From NCBI RefSeq assembly GCF_001686925.1, contig NZ_LVEN01000050.1, positions 124,001 to 188,000 on the forward strand: a stretch of 64,000 bases of DNA, in the 5' to 3' direction. Below, piece by piece: positions 1-8,683 of the stretch (its first letter is position 1; each line of letters opens with the position of its first letter). Source of the DNA: Flavobacterium piscis (lineage in GTDB: Bacteria; Bacteroidota; Bacteroidia; Flavobacteriales; Flavobacteriaceae). Position numbers and translations under genes: made by a program. Under the pieces are notes generated by a model. The model did no database searches. It saw nothing but the letters and a program-made list of their open reading frames with translations, and was not told the origin of the DNA.

Positions 1-299
1 ATTCTTTGATTATCAAAACCTGTAATATAATCTGTTTTCGGGATATCTGTTGGTTTCCAGTTGTAATCGCAATGTATAATTTCAAAATAATAATTGGCTT
101 CATTACCAAATAAATCATCAAACTGAAAAGTAAAAGTATCGCCCAACTCAAATATAGGCACTACATTACTGCCGTTTTTAACAAACGAAATAGTTTTTAT
201 ATTATATGGAGGATCAATCTCGGTTTGTATTCCCTGAGCTGTTGCCGAAGTAAAAATGAAAATAAGAAGAAGATTTCTAAACAAAAATTTTGGCATCAT
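1..299 (-). CDS. T9SS plug protein (DUF5103 family), N-terminal part
   Basis: The gene runs off the left edge, so only about the first 99 codons are seen. It starts with two ATGs at 299/296, followed by a signal peptide ending near Ala-Gln (TSATAQG). The mature N-terminus contains FGNEANYYFEIIHCDYNW, which I recognise as typical of the DUF5103 family; members of this family act as the plug protein of the type IX secretion translocon in the outer membrane of Flavobacterium. The assignment rests on recalled family resemblance over a fragment. It is transcribed away from the SNF2 gene's 3' end, with an 83-bp spacer that shows no clear terminator. Confidence 0.75.
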   Translation of the reverse strand, partial: MMPKFLFRNLLLIFIFTSATAQGIQTEIDPPYNIKTISFVKNGSNVVPIFELGDTFTFQFDDLFGNEANYYFEIIHCDYNWKPTDIPKTDYITGFDNQR

Positions 300-382
300 A
301 TTACAATTGTAAGATTGTAAATATAAGAATTTTATATAATGTAATAAGATGCCACTTTTTACTGCTTCAGAAAACAAATTTA

Positions 383-3346
383 TTAAGAGCTCAAAATGTA
401 TTCTAAATTCACTTCGATTTCGTCATTAATATAACTTTCCTCTAAAAGCGAATCAGATAATAACTTTTTGTTTTCCTGTAGTTTGATGATTTTTTCTTCA
501 ACCGTATTTTTCGAAATAAACCTGATAACATTTACTTTATTCAATTGCCCAATTCGGTGCGCTCGTCCAACTCCCTGCTTTTCAGCAAAAGGATTCCACC
601 AAGGATCTAAAAACAAAACATAAGAAGCTTTCGTAATATTCAAACCAACGCCACCCGCTTTGAGCGAAATAAAGAATAACAATGGCTTTTCTTTTTCCTG
701 AAATAGTTTTACCTGTTGTTCTCTTTTACTGGCAGGAGTTTCTCCGGTAATCTCACAAAAGTCTATTTTATTTTCTTTACACCAATCTGTATAAAAATGC
801 AAATTAGTCACAAACGAACTAAAAATGATCGCTTTTTGTTTCTCTTTTACTAAAGTTTCCAGATAATTAGTAACGGCGTTATATTTTCCAGAATCAATTT
901 CAGATTCCTGATCCACCATTTTCGGGTGATTACTCAGTTGTCTTAACTTCATCAGCGTATTAATAATACTAATTTTGTCCGGGCTCGATCCGTCTGTTTT
1001 TAGTAAAAAGTTCCGCGCTTTCGATTTTTCTTTTTCATATAATTTTTCCTGTTCAGGATCCATATCGCAATAATAAATCTGCTCCGTTAATTCCGGTAAA
1101 TCTTTCAAGACCTGCTCTTTGGTTCGTCGCAAAATATAAGGCTGAATGAGGTTTTTTAGTTCGGACAAAGTATTTTCGTCCTGCTTTTTCTCAATCGGAA
1201 TTTTAAAATTCTGAGCAAAAAAATCATAACTACCCAAAATATCCGGATTTATAAATTGCATTTGTGACCATAAATCATCTAATGAATTTTCGATAGGAGT
1301 ACCGCTTAAGGCAATTTTATGAGCCGTATTTATTTTAGTAATGGCTTTAAAAATCTTTGAGTTTTTATTTTTAATGTACTGACTTTCGTCTAAAATTAAA
1401 TACCGGAAATTGTATTTTTCTAAAATTGAAATATCACGGTGAACAATGCTGTAGCTGGTAAAAACTAAATCAGTTGATGCTAATCTGCTGGCTAATAATT
1501 TTCGGTCATTGCCTACATATTGCATTTTTGAAAAATGCGGAGTAAATTTTGCCGCTTCATTGTACCAGTTAAAAACCAGTGAAGAAGGTAAAACAATCAA
1601 AGCTTTTAAAGGTTCTCTTTCAATAGTAGTTTCATTTTGAAACAAATCAAAATTCGTGGTTTTAGTCGTAAATCCCAGTTGTTCCTGTACGGCAACAAGA
1701 ACAGCAAGAGTTTGTAATGTCTTACCAAGTCCCATATCATCAGCCAGACAAGCACCTAAATTAGAGTTAAAATGACCCAAAAGCCATTTTACGCCATCGA
1801 TTTGATAAGGTCGTAAAGCTGCTTTTAATAAATCAGAAGATACGTATTCGGCTTTGTGAATGATATCATCTTTGATTTCCGGAATCGCATCCAAAGCGGC
1901 AAAATTGCTTTTACGTAAAAGTAAATTTCCGTTTTCTGTTTTGGCCAACTTGGCCAGCGAACCATATTTACTCAGCCATTCTAACGGAATCAAAAAGTAG
2001 TTTCCGTCAGGCAATAAAAAGAGTCTTTCTTTACTTTTTATGTTCGGAATAATTTCACTGAAATTGATAGTATAAGCGCCAATCGTAATAACTATTCTGA
2101 TATCGAACCAATCTTCTTTTGTTTCTTCTTTCGAAGCAGAAACAGTATGGTTTTCTGTAATGATTTCTTTGCTTTCCAGTTTTAAATTACAAATCGTGAA
2201 TCCTAAACTTTCCAGTTCTTCCTTACGATCAATAATAAATTGAATATTCACATAAGGATCAGGATTTTCTGCATCAGAATTTAATCCAAACAATTCATTT
2301 TTGATTTTTATTAAACCCAGTGCAAGTAATTTGTCTGTATATAAAGTTTCGTCATCACTGCGTTTAAACTGAATGATTTTAGGTTCATTGGCAACGCTAA
2401 AATCAACAAACGAATGTGTTTTTTTAGTTTTACTGCTATCAAATGAATAACCGTTATAATCAAAATAAAGGTTGAGGTAATAGCAGTTTTTAAAGAAATC
2501 GTAAACAGGCTGAATCGTACCTGAAATAATTTGATCTCGATGTTCAATATCAAAACCAGTAGCTTCGATGTCTATTTTTTTTGCTATTTCAGGAATGAAA
2601 CTTTTAAAATAATTGTCAACTAATTTTGAAGGTATTTCAATTGACTGTTTCTTTAAAAACGGCGTAAGTTTTTTAGCATTAAGATCCTTTAACTGTCCTA
2701 ATTTTTTATCGATAATCAACCAGCTTGGCTCATCCAGCAGTATTTCGGCACTGCTGTTCATTGGTGAAAATAAAGTTTCGTTTTCTTTTAAAGATAAAGT
2801 ATATGTAATTCCTTCGACATGTTTATTAAATTGAATCTGAGGTTCAAAATACAACGGATTGGTGTTTACTCTGGATCTGTAAAAATCCTTTTCAGCACTC
2901 ATATTTAGGGATAACGGAAATTGCTTTTGTACAATAAGACTATAAAAAGAACCTAAATTTAATTGCAGATGCTGACGAATGGCAAATTCAATTTTGGAAT
3001 CTTTTTGCAAATCAGCAATTGTTTTTGCCGATTTGACTTTTGTACTGAATTTTTTAAAAATAAACTCAGGCTTTAAAGATTCGCAAACCGTCAATATCTT
3101 TTTTGTGTCAGGATCTAATTGATCAAAAACAATAAAAAAACTTTCAAGTACGTCTTTAGTTGCTTTTTTATTTAAATATTTAATGTCATCGGTATTCTCA
3201 ACAATGTAGGCGGTTGGAATATAATGATTCAGATTTTTTTCAAAACTGATATCAAAACAAAATTGAAATGAATTTGAAAGATCCAAGATAAGGCGGTTAG
3301 GTTGGTTGTAATTTGGGAAGTGGTTTAAACTAAAAAAAGTTTTCAA
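383..3346 (-). CDS. SNF2-family DEAD/DEAH-box helicase
   Basis: A 987-residue bacterial SNF2/Rad54-like ATPase. The first roughly 500 residues are poorly conserved and hold the bacterial SNF2-associated region. The helicase core follows: Walker A DDMGLGKT near residue 537, a DESQ Walker B box near 651, the SGTPIENS motif III region, and the C-terminal helicase domain ending in VGRAHRIGQ near 929. Proteins of this type use ATP to translocate on or remodel DNA-protein complexes; the specific role of the stand-alone flavobacterial copies is unknown. The start at 3346 follows directly after a short spacer with a repeat. No nuclease or methylase partner is adjacent, so a defence role is not supported here. 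Confidence 0.9.
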   Translation of the reverse strand: MKTFFSLNHFPNYNQPNRLILDLSNSFQFCFDISFEKNLNHYIPTAYIVENTDDIKYLNKKATKDVLESFFIVFDQLDPDTKKILTVCESLKPEFIFKKFSTKVKSAKTIADLQKDSKIEFAIRQHLQLNLGSFYSLIVQKQFPLSLNMSAEKDFYRSRVNTNPLYFEPQIQFNKHVEGITYTLSLKENETLFSPMNSSAEILLDEPSWLIIDKKLGQLKDLNAKKLTPFLKKQSIEIPSKLVDNYFKSFIPEIAKKIDIEATGFDIEHRDQIISGTIQPVYDFFKNCYYLNLYFDYNGYSFDSSKTKKTHSFVDFSVANEPKIIQFKRSDDETLYTDKLLALGLIKIKNELFGLNSDAENPDPYVNIQFIIDRKEELESLGFTICNLKLESKEIITENHTVSASKEETKEDWFDIRIVITIGAYTINFSEIIPNIKSKERLFLLPDGNYFLIPLEWLSKYGSLAKLAKTENGNLLLRKSNFAALDAIPEIKDDIIHKAEYVSSDLLKAALRPYQIDGVKWLLGHFNSNLGACLADDMGLGKTLQTLAVLVAVQEQLGFTTKTTNFDLFQNETTIEREPLKALIVLPSSLVFNWYNEAAKFTPHFSKMQYVGNDRKLLASRLASTDLVFTSYSIVHRDISILEKYNFRYLILDESQYIKNKNSKIFKAITKINTAHKIALSGTPIENSLDDLWSQMQFINPDILGSYDFFAQNFKIPIEKKQDENTLSELKNLIQPYILRRTKEQVLKDLPELTEQIYYCDMDPEQEKLYEKEKSKARNFLLKTDGSSPDKISIINTLMKLRQLSNHPKMVDQESEIDSGKYNAVTNYLETLVKEKQKAIIFSSFVTNLHFYTDWCKENKIDFCEITGETPASKREQQVKLFQEKEKPLLFFISLKAGGVGLNITKASYVLFLDPWWNPFAEKQGVGRAHRIGQLNKVNVIRFISKNTVEEKIIKLQENKKLLSDSLLEESYINDEIEVNLEYILSS

Positions 3347-3372
3347 AATACTGCTATTCTGAAAACTTTTTT

Positions 3373-3398
3373 AAATGAACTTATATCACTTATATGGT
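3373..3398. repeat. Half-copy of the AACTTATAT-type palindromic repeat
   Basis: This stretch differs at one position from the right arm and flank of the inverted repeat at 7097-7122 (C for T in the centre). It sits in the spacer between the methyltransferase stop and the SNF2 start. The second arm is missing here, so it looks like a solo arm of the same repeat family. Confidence 0.7.
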
Positions 3399-3414
3399 GA
3401 AAAATCCGAATGAT

Positions 3415-4188
3415 TTAGTTTTCTGGTTTGAAGCAAAGCGGAATAATTTCTCCTTTTGCCAAACAATATTTCTCTACTAATTCCGGTGTAATTTTATTGG
3501 TATAATCTTCTTCGATTACGATAAAACCAATGCTTCTTAATTTATCAAAATAATCGCGGCCGTAAATACGAACGTGATCGTACTGACCGAATATTTTAGC
3601 ACGTTCTTTTTGATCTGTAATTGTATCGTCTGCAAAAGTTACCGCTCTCGACAAATCTTGTGGAATTTGAAGAATCGCCATTCCGCCTGGTTTTAAAACA
3701 CGAAATAACTCCTGCATGGCTTTTGTGTCGTCCGGAATATGTTCCAAAACGTGATTGCACAAAATAACATCGTATTCATTGTCTTTAAAAGGCAAATTGC
3801 AAATGTCTGCTTTTACATCGGCCAAAGGCGAAAATAAGTCAGTTGTCGTGTAATCAAGGTTTTTTTGCTTGCGGAATCTTTTATAAAAAGCTTGTTCCGG
3901 AGCAAAATGCAATACTTTTTTCGGAGCTGTAAAAAAATCTGTCTGATCGTTTAAATACAACCATAGTAAACGGTGTCTTTCTAAAGAAAGCGTACTTGGC
4001 GAAAGCACATTGTTACGTTGTTTTCCATATCCATAAGGTAAAAACGATTTAAAACTTCTCCCATCAATAGGATCGGTATATTTTGTTCCTTTTAATGAAA
4101 ATGCCAAAACCGGACGAGCCACATAGCTCAAACGAATTAATAATGGACGCGGTATTGTATTGAGTACGAGTTTAAAAAGTTTCTTCAT
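3415..4188 (-). CDS. Class I SAM-dependent methyltransferase
   Basis: 257 residues with a Methyltransf_11-type fold in the second half. The glycine-rich motif I is atypical (VLHFAPEQ), followed by the acidic motif II region TTTDLF, then DVILCNHVLEHIPD and the post-motif RVLKPGGMAILQIP. The N-terminal ~70 residues are basic and include PRPLLIRLSYVARPVLAFSLKG. The substrate cannot be read from the sequence; a small molecule or cell-envelope glycan is possible. The gene is followed upstream by the GxxExxY cassette and map on the same strand, but the repeat arms between them make a simple operon uncertain. Confidence 0.85.
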   Translation of the reverse strand: MKKLFKLVLNTIPRPLLIRLSYVARPVLAFSLKGTKYTDPIDGRSFKSFLPYGYGKQRNNVLSPSTLSLERHRLLWLYLNDQTDFFTAPKKVLHFAPEQAFYKRFRKQKNLDYTTTDLFSPLADVKADICNLPFKDNEYDVILCNHVLEHIPDDTKAMQELFRVLKPGGMAILQIPQDLSRAVTFADDTITDQKERAKIFGQYDHVRIYGRDYFDKLRSIGFIVIEEDYTNKITPELVEKYCLAKGEIIPLCFKPEN

Positions 4189-4195
4189 GGGGTTG

Positions 4196-4238
4196 TTTCG
4201 CAGAGTTACACAAAGGAGACACGGAGTTTCACAGAGTG
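4196..4238. repeat. Left arm of degenerate inverted repeat flanking the GxxExxY gene
   Basis: The arm contains CGCAGAG, CACAAAG and CACAGAG words. Its reverse complement resembles the right arm at 4653-4695, both built from TTTGTGAATCTCTGTG-like units. The stop codon of the GxxExxY gene lies inside this arm. Confidence 0.65.
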
Positions 4239-4633
4239 TTTATAAATCTTTTTATGTTGTTTTTTAAAATTTTTGAATCAAAATTAATTAATAATCCTAA
4301 TGGATAATTTCCAAGTTTTAGATAAGTAAGTATTTGAGCAAAATGAACATCTGTAAAAGCTTCAACAGTTTTTAATTCAATTACAATTTTGTTTTCAATC
4401 AGTAAATCAATTCTATATCCATGATCAAGTTTGATATCTTTATAAATTATTGGCAAGGCTTTTTGCTTTTCAACAATAAGACCAGAATTCACAATTTCGT
4501 AGTATAAACATTCCTGATAAGCAGATTCTAATAAACCGGGTCCAAGTTGTTTGTGTACTTCAATTGCAAGTCCAATTATTTTATATGTAATGGCATCTAG
4601 CCGATCACGAGATTCGGTGTTTTCTTCATACAT
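4229..4633 (-). CDS. GxxExxY protein (PDDEXK_3-like)
   Basis: 134 residues. The family signature GLLESAY (G-x-x-E-x-x-Y) lies at residues 33-39 and the nuclease-like core at VIELKTVEAF, resembling the E-x-K of PD-(D/E)xK folds. These proteins are small, sporadically distributed and of unknown function; a nuclease activity is only suggested by fold. The gene is bounded by inverted, CTTTGTGAATCTCTGTG-like arms, and its stop codon is within the left arm. That makes it look like a self-contained insertion between map and the methyltransferase rather than part of their operon. Confidence 0.9.
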   Translation of the reverse strand: MYEENTESRDRLDAITYKIIGLAIEVHKQLGPGLLESAYQECLYYEIVNSGLIVEKQKALPIIYKDIKLDHGYRIDLLIENKIVIELKTVEAFTDVHFAQILTYLKLGNYPLGLLINFDSKILKNNIKRFINTL

Positions 4634-4652
4634 TATAAAAAAGGCTTATAGA

Positions 4653-4695
4653 TAACTTTTGTGAATCTTGGCGTATAACTTTGTGAATCTCTGTG
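4653..4695. repeat. Right arm of degenerate inverted repeat flanking the GxxExxY gene
   Basis: Two direct copies of AACTTT(T)GTGAATCT lie about 23 bp apart. The whole arm is the inverted counterpart of 4196-4238. It lies just before the map stop codon at 4702. Confidence 0.65.
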
Positions 4696-4701
4696 GAATC
4701 C

Positions 4702-5520
4702 TTATAACACCAACGGCACTTTTCTGAATTCATCTTCTTCATTGCTTTCAATTCCTAAAGCTTTGTAGATGTATTGGAAAGTCGATAATAATTCTGGTTT
4801 TCCATCAATTAAAGCTACATCATGTTCGAAATGCGCGCTTGGTTTTCCATCAGAGGTTGTAATTGTCCAGCCGTCTTTATGTTGTTTGATGTTTTTGGTT
4901 CCCATATTAATCATTGGCTCAATGGCAACGACCATTCCTTCAACAAAAAGTTTTCCGCGACCACGTTTTCCGTAGTTAGGCATTTCTGGTTCTTCGTGCA
5001 TTTTTTGACCTAAACCGTGTCCTACCAATTCGCGAACGACTCCGTAACCGTGAGCTTCAGTATATTTCTGAATCGCATTTCCAACGTCTTCAACACGATT
5101 TCCTGCTTTAAATTCTCTGATTCCTACGTAAAGAGATTCTTTAGTAACCTGCAAAAGTTTTTTAACTTCAGGAGCAACTTCTCCAATTTCGAAACTATAC
5201 GCGTGATCACCGTGATATCCATTTTTGAAAGCACCACAATCTACCGATATAACATCACCACTTTTCAAAGGTGTATTATTAGGTATTCCGTGTACGACTT
5301 GTGAGTTTGGACTCATACAAAGTGAATTCGGAAAATCATATAATCCTAAAAAGCTTGGTACAGCACCGTGATCACGGATAAATTCCTCAGCTAATTTGTC
5401 TAAATATAATGTGGTAACTCCTTCTTTAATTTCAGAAGCAATCATTCCTAATGTTTTAGATACGATCAAAGCACTTTCGCGCATTAATTCGATTTCTTCA
5501 CGTGATTTTACTATAATCAT
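4702..5520 (-). CDS. map: Methionine aminopeptidase, type I
   Basis: 272 residues, typical of the type I enzyme. It removes the initiator methionine from nascent proteins in the cytosol. The five metal ligands are visible in order: Asp in SVDCGAF, Asp in HGDHAYSF, His in VGHGLGQKMHEEP, Glu in AIEPMINMG and Glu in FEHDVALI. A TACTTTTG -7 element at 5541-5548 lies about 20 bp upstream of the ATG, giving a short leader. In many bacteria map lies in the ribosomal protein operon; here it stands alone. Confidence 0.96.
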   Translation of the reverse strand: MIIVKSREEIELMRESALIVSKTLGMIASEIKEGVTTLYLDKLAEEFIRDHGAVPSFLGLYDFPNSLCMSPNSQVVHGIPNNTPLKSGDVISVDCGAFKNGYHGDHAYSFEIGEVAPEVKKLLQVTKESLYVGIREFKAGNRVEDVGNAIQKYTEAHGYGVVRELVGHGLGQKMHEEPEMPNYGKRGRGKLFVEGMVVAIEPMINMGTKNIKQHKDGWTITTSDGKPSAHFEHDVALIDGKPELLSTFQYIYKALGIESNEEDEFRKVPLVL

Positions 5521-5540
5521 AATTTCGGATTTTCAGTTGG

Positions 5541-5548
5541 CAAAAGTA
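5541..5548 (-). promoter_or_regulatory. Promoter -7 element of map
   Basis: TACTTTTG on the minus strand matches the Bacteroidota TAnnTTTG element. It lies 21 bp before the map ATG. No convincing -33 TTG is visible. Confidence 0.55.
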
Positions 5549-5568
5549 CGACTTTTTATTTAAAATTT

Positions 5569-5704
5569 TTCGCCATGAATGGCACGAATTGGCACAAATT
5601 AGAATTACTTTAAAATTGAATTTCACTAATGTAAATTGAGTTTTAAAATGAGTGATAATAATATAATTTATAAATTAGTGTCAATTCGTGCAATTCGTGG
5701 CGAA
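5569..5704. repeat. Inverted-repeat element without a gene
   Basis: Left arm 5569-5601 and right arm 5673-5704 are inverted copies at about 28 of 32 positions, with GGCACGAATT / AATTCGTGCC-like words. They enclose about 71 AT-rich bases with no ORF. The RNA would fold into one long hairpin. It lies between the divergently transcribed map and DUF445 genes. GCACGAATT-rich spacers of this kind are, from memory, common in Flavobacterium. Confidence 0.75.
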
Positions 5705-5787
5705 CTGACAATTAAGATCAATTAGTTTTTCCAATTACTATTTGCGAGAAAAAACGTAAATTAGTAAGTGTTAAAAAATAATAAGTT

Positions 5788-7041
5788 ATGGAAACGTCTA
5801 TAGATCAGGAAAATATATTAAAAAAGAAAGCTTTAAATAAAATGAAAGGCAGCGCTTTGGCACTTTTAGGTGTTGCAGTGCTTTTATTTATCATTGCAAT
5901 TTATTTTAAAATTCCCATGTTGCAGGCTTTTAGTGAAGCAGCAATGGTGGGGGGAATTGCCGATTGGTTTGCTGTCGTGGCATTATTTCGTCATCCGTTA
6001 GGAATCCCAATTTGGCATACGGCAATTATACCGACCAAGAAAAATGAGATTGGCGAAAACCTTGGGAATTTTGTTTCGGAAGAATTTCTGAATCGCGAAA
6101 AATTAGAAATTAAATTAGAAGAATTCAACTTCGCCACAAAAGCATCAGATTGGTTGTCACAACACGAAAATGCCAATAAAATTGCCAATCTGGTCGCGGT
6201 GAATATTATTCCCGGAATTTTAAAAACAATAAAAGATGAAGATATAAAGCGATTTATTCAATATCAATTTAAGGAAAAACTGGAAGGAATCAATTTTGGA
6301 GATTGGGTAGCATTGGCTTTAGAGCCTTTGCAAAAAGGAAATGTAAAAGATGAATTACTTACCAATCTTCTGGATGTAATGAGTACAGAACTGAATAATA
6401 ACAAAGATCTGATTCGTAAAAAAGTGAAAGAATCTACGCCGTTCTTAAGTTTTGGTCTGGCCGATAAAAAGATTTCTGACGGTGTTTTTAATGGACTGGC
6501 GGAGTTTTTACATGAAGCTAAAAATCCGGAAAGCGCAGTAAGAATAAAAATAGACGAATATGTTTATGATTTTCTGGATAAAGTAAAAAACTCTGAAGAA
6601 ATGCGAATAAAGATCAATAACATGATTATGAGTTTTGCAGGTAAAAAAGAAGTTCAGGATTATATCAACGGAATTTGGGATGAAATAAAACTATCAATTT
6701 CGAATGATTTAGACAAAGGAGATCAATCTTCTATTAAAAACAGCATTTCAGGTCTGATTCAGGGTTTTGGAAATGGAATAAAAGAAGATCCTGTAATGAT
6801 TGATAAGATCAATAATTTTATCAAAAACGATTTACTTTCTATTCTTTTAAACAATAAAAAAGTGATTGGAGATTTGATTTCCTCTACAGTAAAAAGCTGG
6901 GACGGGAAAGAAGTTTCAGAAAAATTAGAATTAGAAATAGGGAAGGATCTTCAATACATTAGAATCAACGGGACTCTTGTTGGAGGTTTAATAGGGATTA
7001 TAATTTATTGTGTCGAATGGACGTATCACTATTTTGTGTAA
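5788..7041 (+). CDS. DUF445 family membrane protein
   Basis: 417 residues. An N-terminal membrane segment lies at about residues 23-40, followed by the family signature MVGGIADWFAVVALFRHPLG and WHTAIIPTKK. A long, charged, helical region follows (about 70-390), then a C-terminal membrane segment (about 398-415). The family is widespread but without an assigned function; the topology suggests a helical domain anchored at both ends to the inner membrane. The gene is convergent with gpmI, and the 100-bp gap between them is filled by a perfect inverted repeat that may stop transcription from both sides. Confidence 0.85.
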   Translation: METSIDQENILKKKALNKMKGSALALLGVAVLLFIIAIYFKIPMLQAFSEAAMVGGIADWFAVVALFRHPLGIPIWHTAIIPTKKNEIGENLGNFVSEEFLNREKLEIKLEEFNFATKASDWLSQHENANKIANLVAVNIIPGILKTIKDEDIKRFIQYQFKEKLEGINFGDWVALALEPLQKGNVKDELLTNLLDVMSTELNNNKDLIRKKVKESTPFLSFGLADKKISDGVFNGLAEFLHEAKNPESAVRIKIDEYVYDFLDKVKNSEEMRIKINNMIMSFAGKKEVQDYINGIWDEIKLSISNDLDKGDQSSIKNSISGLIQGFGNGIKEDPVMIDKINNFIKNDLLSILLNNKKVIGDLISSTVKSWDGKEVSEKLELEIGKDLQYIRINGTLVGGLIGIIIYCVEWTYHYFV

Positions 7042-7047
7042 AAAAAT

Positions 7048-7124
7048 AAAACCATATAAGTAATATAAGTTATTATAAGCTTTACGCAGCTTTATTAAAT
7101 GAACTTATATTACTTATATGGTTT
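7048..7124. repeat. Perfect 23-bp inverted repeat between convergent genes
   Basis: Arms 7049-7071 and 7102-7124 are exact inverted copies, separated by 30 bases, with A runs on the left and on the right. It lies between the DUF445 and gpmI stops and could act as a bidirectional terminator. The right arm recurs at 3373-3398, so it is a repeat family and not only a terminator. Confidence 0.8.
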
Positions 7125-7141
7125 AAAAAAAATAAGTGTTT

Positions 7142-8659
7142 CTACAACAACGAATGACAAGTCATTGCATTTGGCTGCTGAACTCCCATTAGTTCTAAAA
7201 TTGTAGGAGCAATGTCGCCAAGAACACCATTCTGAATATTTTTTAATTCTTTGTCCACCAAAATAATCGGCACAGGATTCGTTGTGTGAGCTGTATTTGG
7301 GCTTCCGTCAGGATTAATCATTGTTTCGCAATTTCCGTGATCGGCAATTACAATTGTAGTATAATCATTGGCAAGAGCTGCTTCGATCACTTGTTTTACA
7401 CAAGCATCAACCGCTTCGCAGGCAAGAATAGCTGCGCTCATAATTCCGGTATGACCTACCATGTCTCCGTTAGCGAAGTTTAGGCAAACAAAATCAACTT
7501 CTTTTTTGTTCAATTCCGGAACAAGAGCTGCCGTAAGTTCATAAGCACTCATTTCTGGTTGCAAATCATAAGTCGCTACTTTTGGGGAATTTCTCAAAAT
7601 ACGGGATTCACCTTCAAAAGGAGTTTCTCTACCGCCAGAAAAGAAAAATGTCACGTGCGGATATTTCTCTGTTTCGGCAATACGAATTTGTTTTTTGCCT
7701 GCTTTTTCAAGAACCTCACCAAGAGTTTCGGTAATGTTATCTTTGTTGTAAACTACTTTTACGTTTTGGTATGTTTCGTCGTAATTGGTAAGCGTTACAT
7801 AATACAAGTTTAGCTTGTGCATGTTTTGCTCATGAAAATCGTGTTGCGAAAGCGCTTCTGTAAGTTCACGACCTCTATCGGTTCTAAAGTTAAAGAAAAT
7901 CACCACATCACCTTCAACAATTGTAGCTAATGGTTTTTCTTCTTCATCTACCATTACAATTGGTTCGATAAATTCATCTGTAACATGGTGTGAGTAACTG
8001 TCAAGCATACTTGCAACTGCATTTTTAGACGGAGTTCCTATTGCATTAACAACTAAATCGTAAGCTAATTTTACACGTTCCCAACGTTTATCACGGTCCA
8101 TCGCATAATAACGACCAATGATTGAAGCGATTTTTACAGGAGTATCTTTGATATGTTCCTCTAGATCCTGAATATATTTTGCGCCTGATTTAGGGTCAAC
8201 ATCACGGCCATCTGTAAAAGCATGAATGTATACCTGATCTAAGCCGTATTCTTGCGAAGCATCAATTAATCCGCGTAGGTGAGAGGTATGAGAGTGAACG
8301 CCACCATCAGAAACTAATCCTAAAAAGTGAACTTTTTTATTGTTTTCTTTAGCATAAGTAAAAGCATCAACAAGAACTTGTTCTTTGGCAAGTGTTTGGT
8401 GTGCTACAGCTAAGTTTATTTTGGCTAAATCCTGATATACAATTCTTCCGGCGCCCAGGTTCATGTGACCTACTTCGCTGTTTCCCATTTGACCTTCAGG
8501 TAAACCAACATTTAATCCGTCGGTTCTAAGTTGTGCACTTGGGTAGTTTTGGTAGAGGCTGTTTATAAAAGGAACGTTTGCATTGTCTATTGCAGATACT
8601 TTAGGGTCAGGAGATTTTCCCCACCCGTCTAAAATCATAAGTATTACTTTTTTGTTCAT
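7142..8659 (-). CDS. gpmI: 2,3-bisphosphoglycerate-independent phosphoglycerate mutase
   Basis: Interconverts 3- and 2-phosphoglycerate in glycolysis and gluconeogenesis. Start chosen at 8659 (MNKKVILMILDGWG), giving 505 residues, close to the usual ~510. A longer reading to 8704 is possible, but it would place the TATCTTTG promoter element (8676-8683) inside the gene. Active-site features: DGWG metal site at residues 9-12, the phosphoserine loop MGNSEVGHMNLGAG, VSDGGVHSH, GRDVDP, and ADHGNCE near the C-terminus, all characteristic of the Mn-dependent alkaline-phosphatase-fold enzyme. It is convergent with the DUF445 gene and forms no operon. Confidence 0.96.
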   Translation of the reverse strand: MNKKVILMILDGWGKSPDPKVSAIDNANVPFINSLYQNYPSAQLRTDGLNVGLPEGQMGNSEVGHMNLGAGRIVYQDLAKINLAVAHQTLAKEQVLVDAFTYAKENNKKVHFLGLVSDGGVHSHTSHLRGLIDASQEYGLDQVYIHAFTDGRDVDPKSGAKYIQDLEEHIKDTPVKIASIIGRYYAMDRDKRWERVKLAYDLVVNAIGTPSKNAVASMLDSYSHHVTDEFIEPIVMVDEEEKPLATIVEGDVVIFFNFRTDRGRELTEALSQHDFHEQNMHKLNLYYVTLTNYDETYQNVKVVYNKDNITETLGEVLEKAGKKQIRIAETEKYPHVTFFFSGGRETPFEGESRILRNSPKVATYDLQPEMSAYELTAALVPELNKKEVDFVCLNFANGDMVGHTGIMSAAILACEAVDACVKQVIEAALANDYTTIVIADHGNCETMINPDGSPNTAHTTNPVPIILVDKELKNIQNGVLGDIAPTILELMGVQQPNAMTCHSLL

Positions 8660-8675
8660 CATTTTTAGTTTTTTA

Positions 8676-8683
8676 CAAAGATA
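8676..8683 (-). promoter_or_regulatory. Promoter -7 element of gpmI
   Basis: TATCTTTG on the minus strand, 17 bp before the chosen ATG, gives a leader of roughly 13 nt. It also supports the shorter start of gpmI. Confidence 0.6.

Noticed and set aside
383..3346. SNF2 helicase as part of a phage defence system
   Set aside because: No nuclease, methylase or other defence gene is adjacent; flanking genes are housekeeping.
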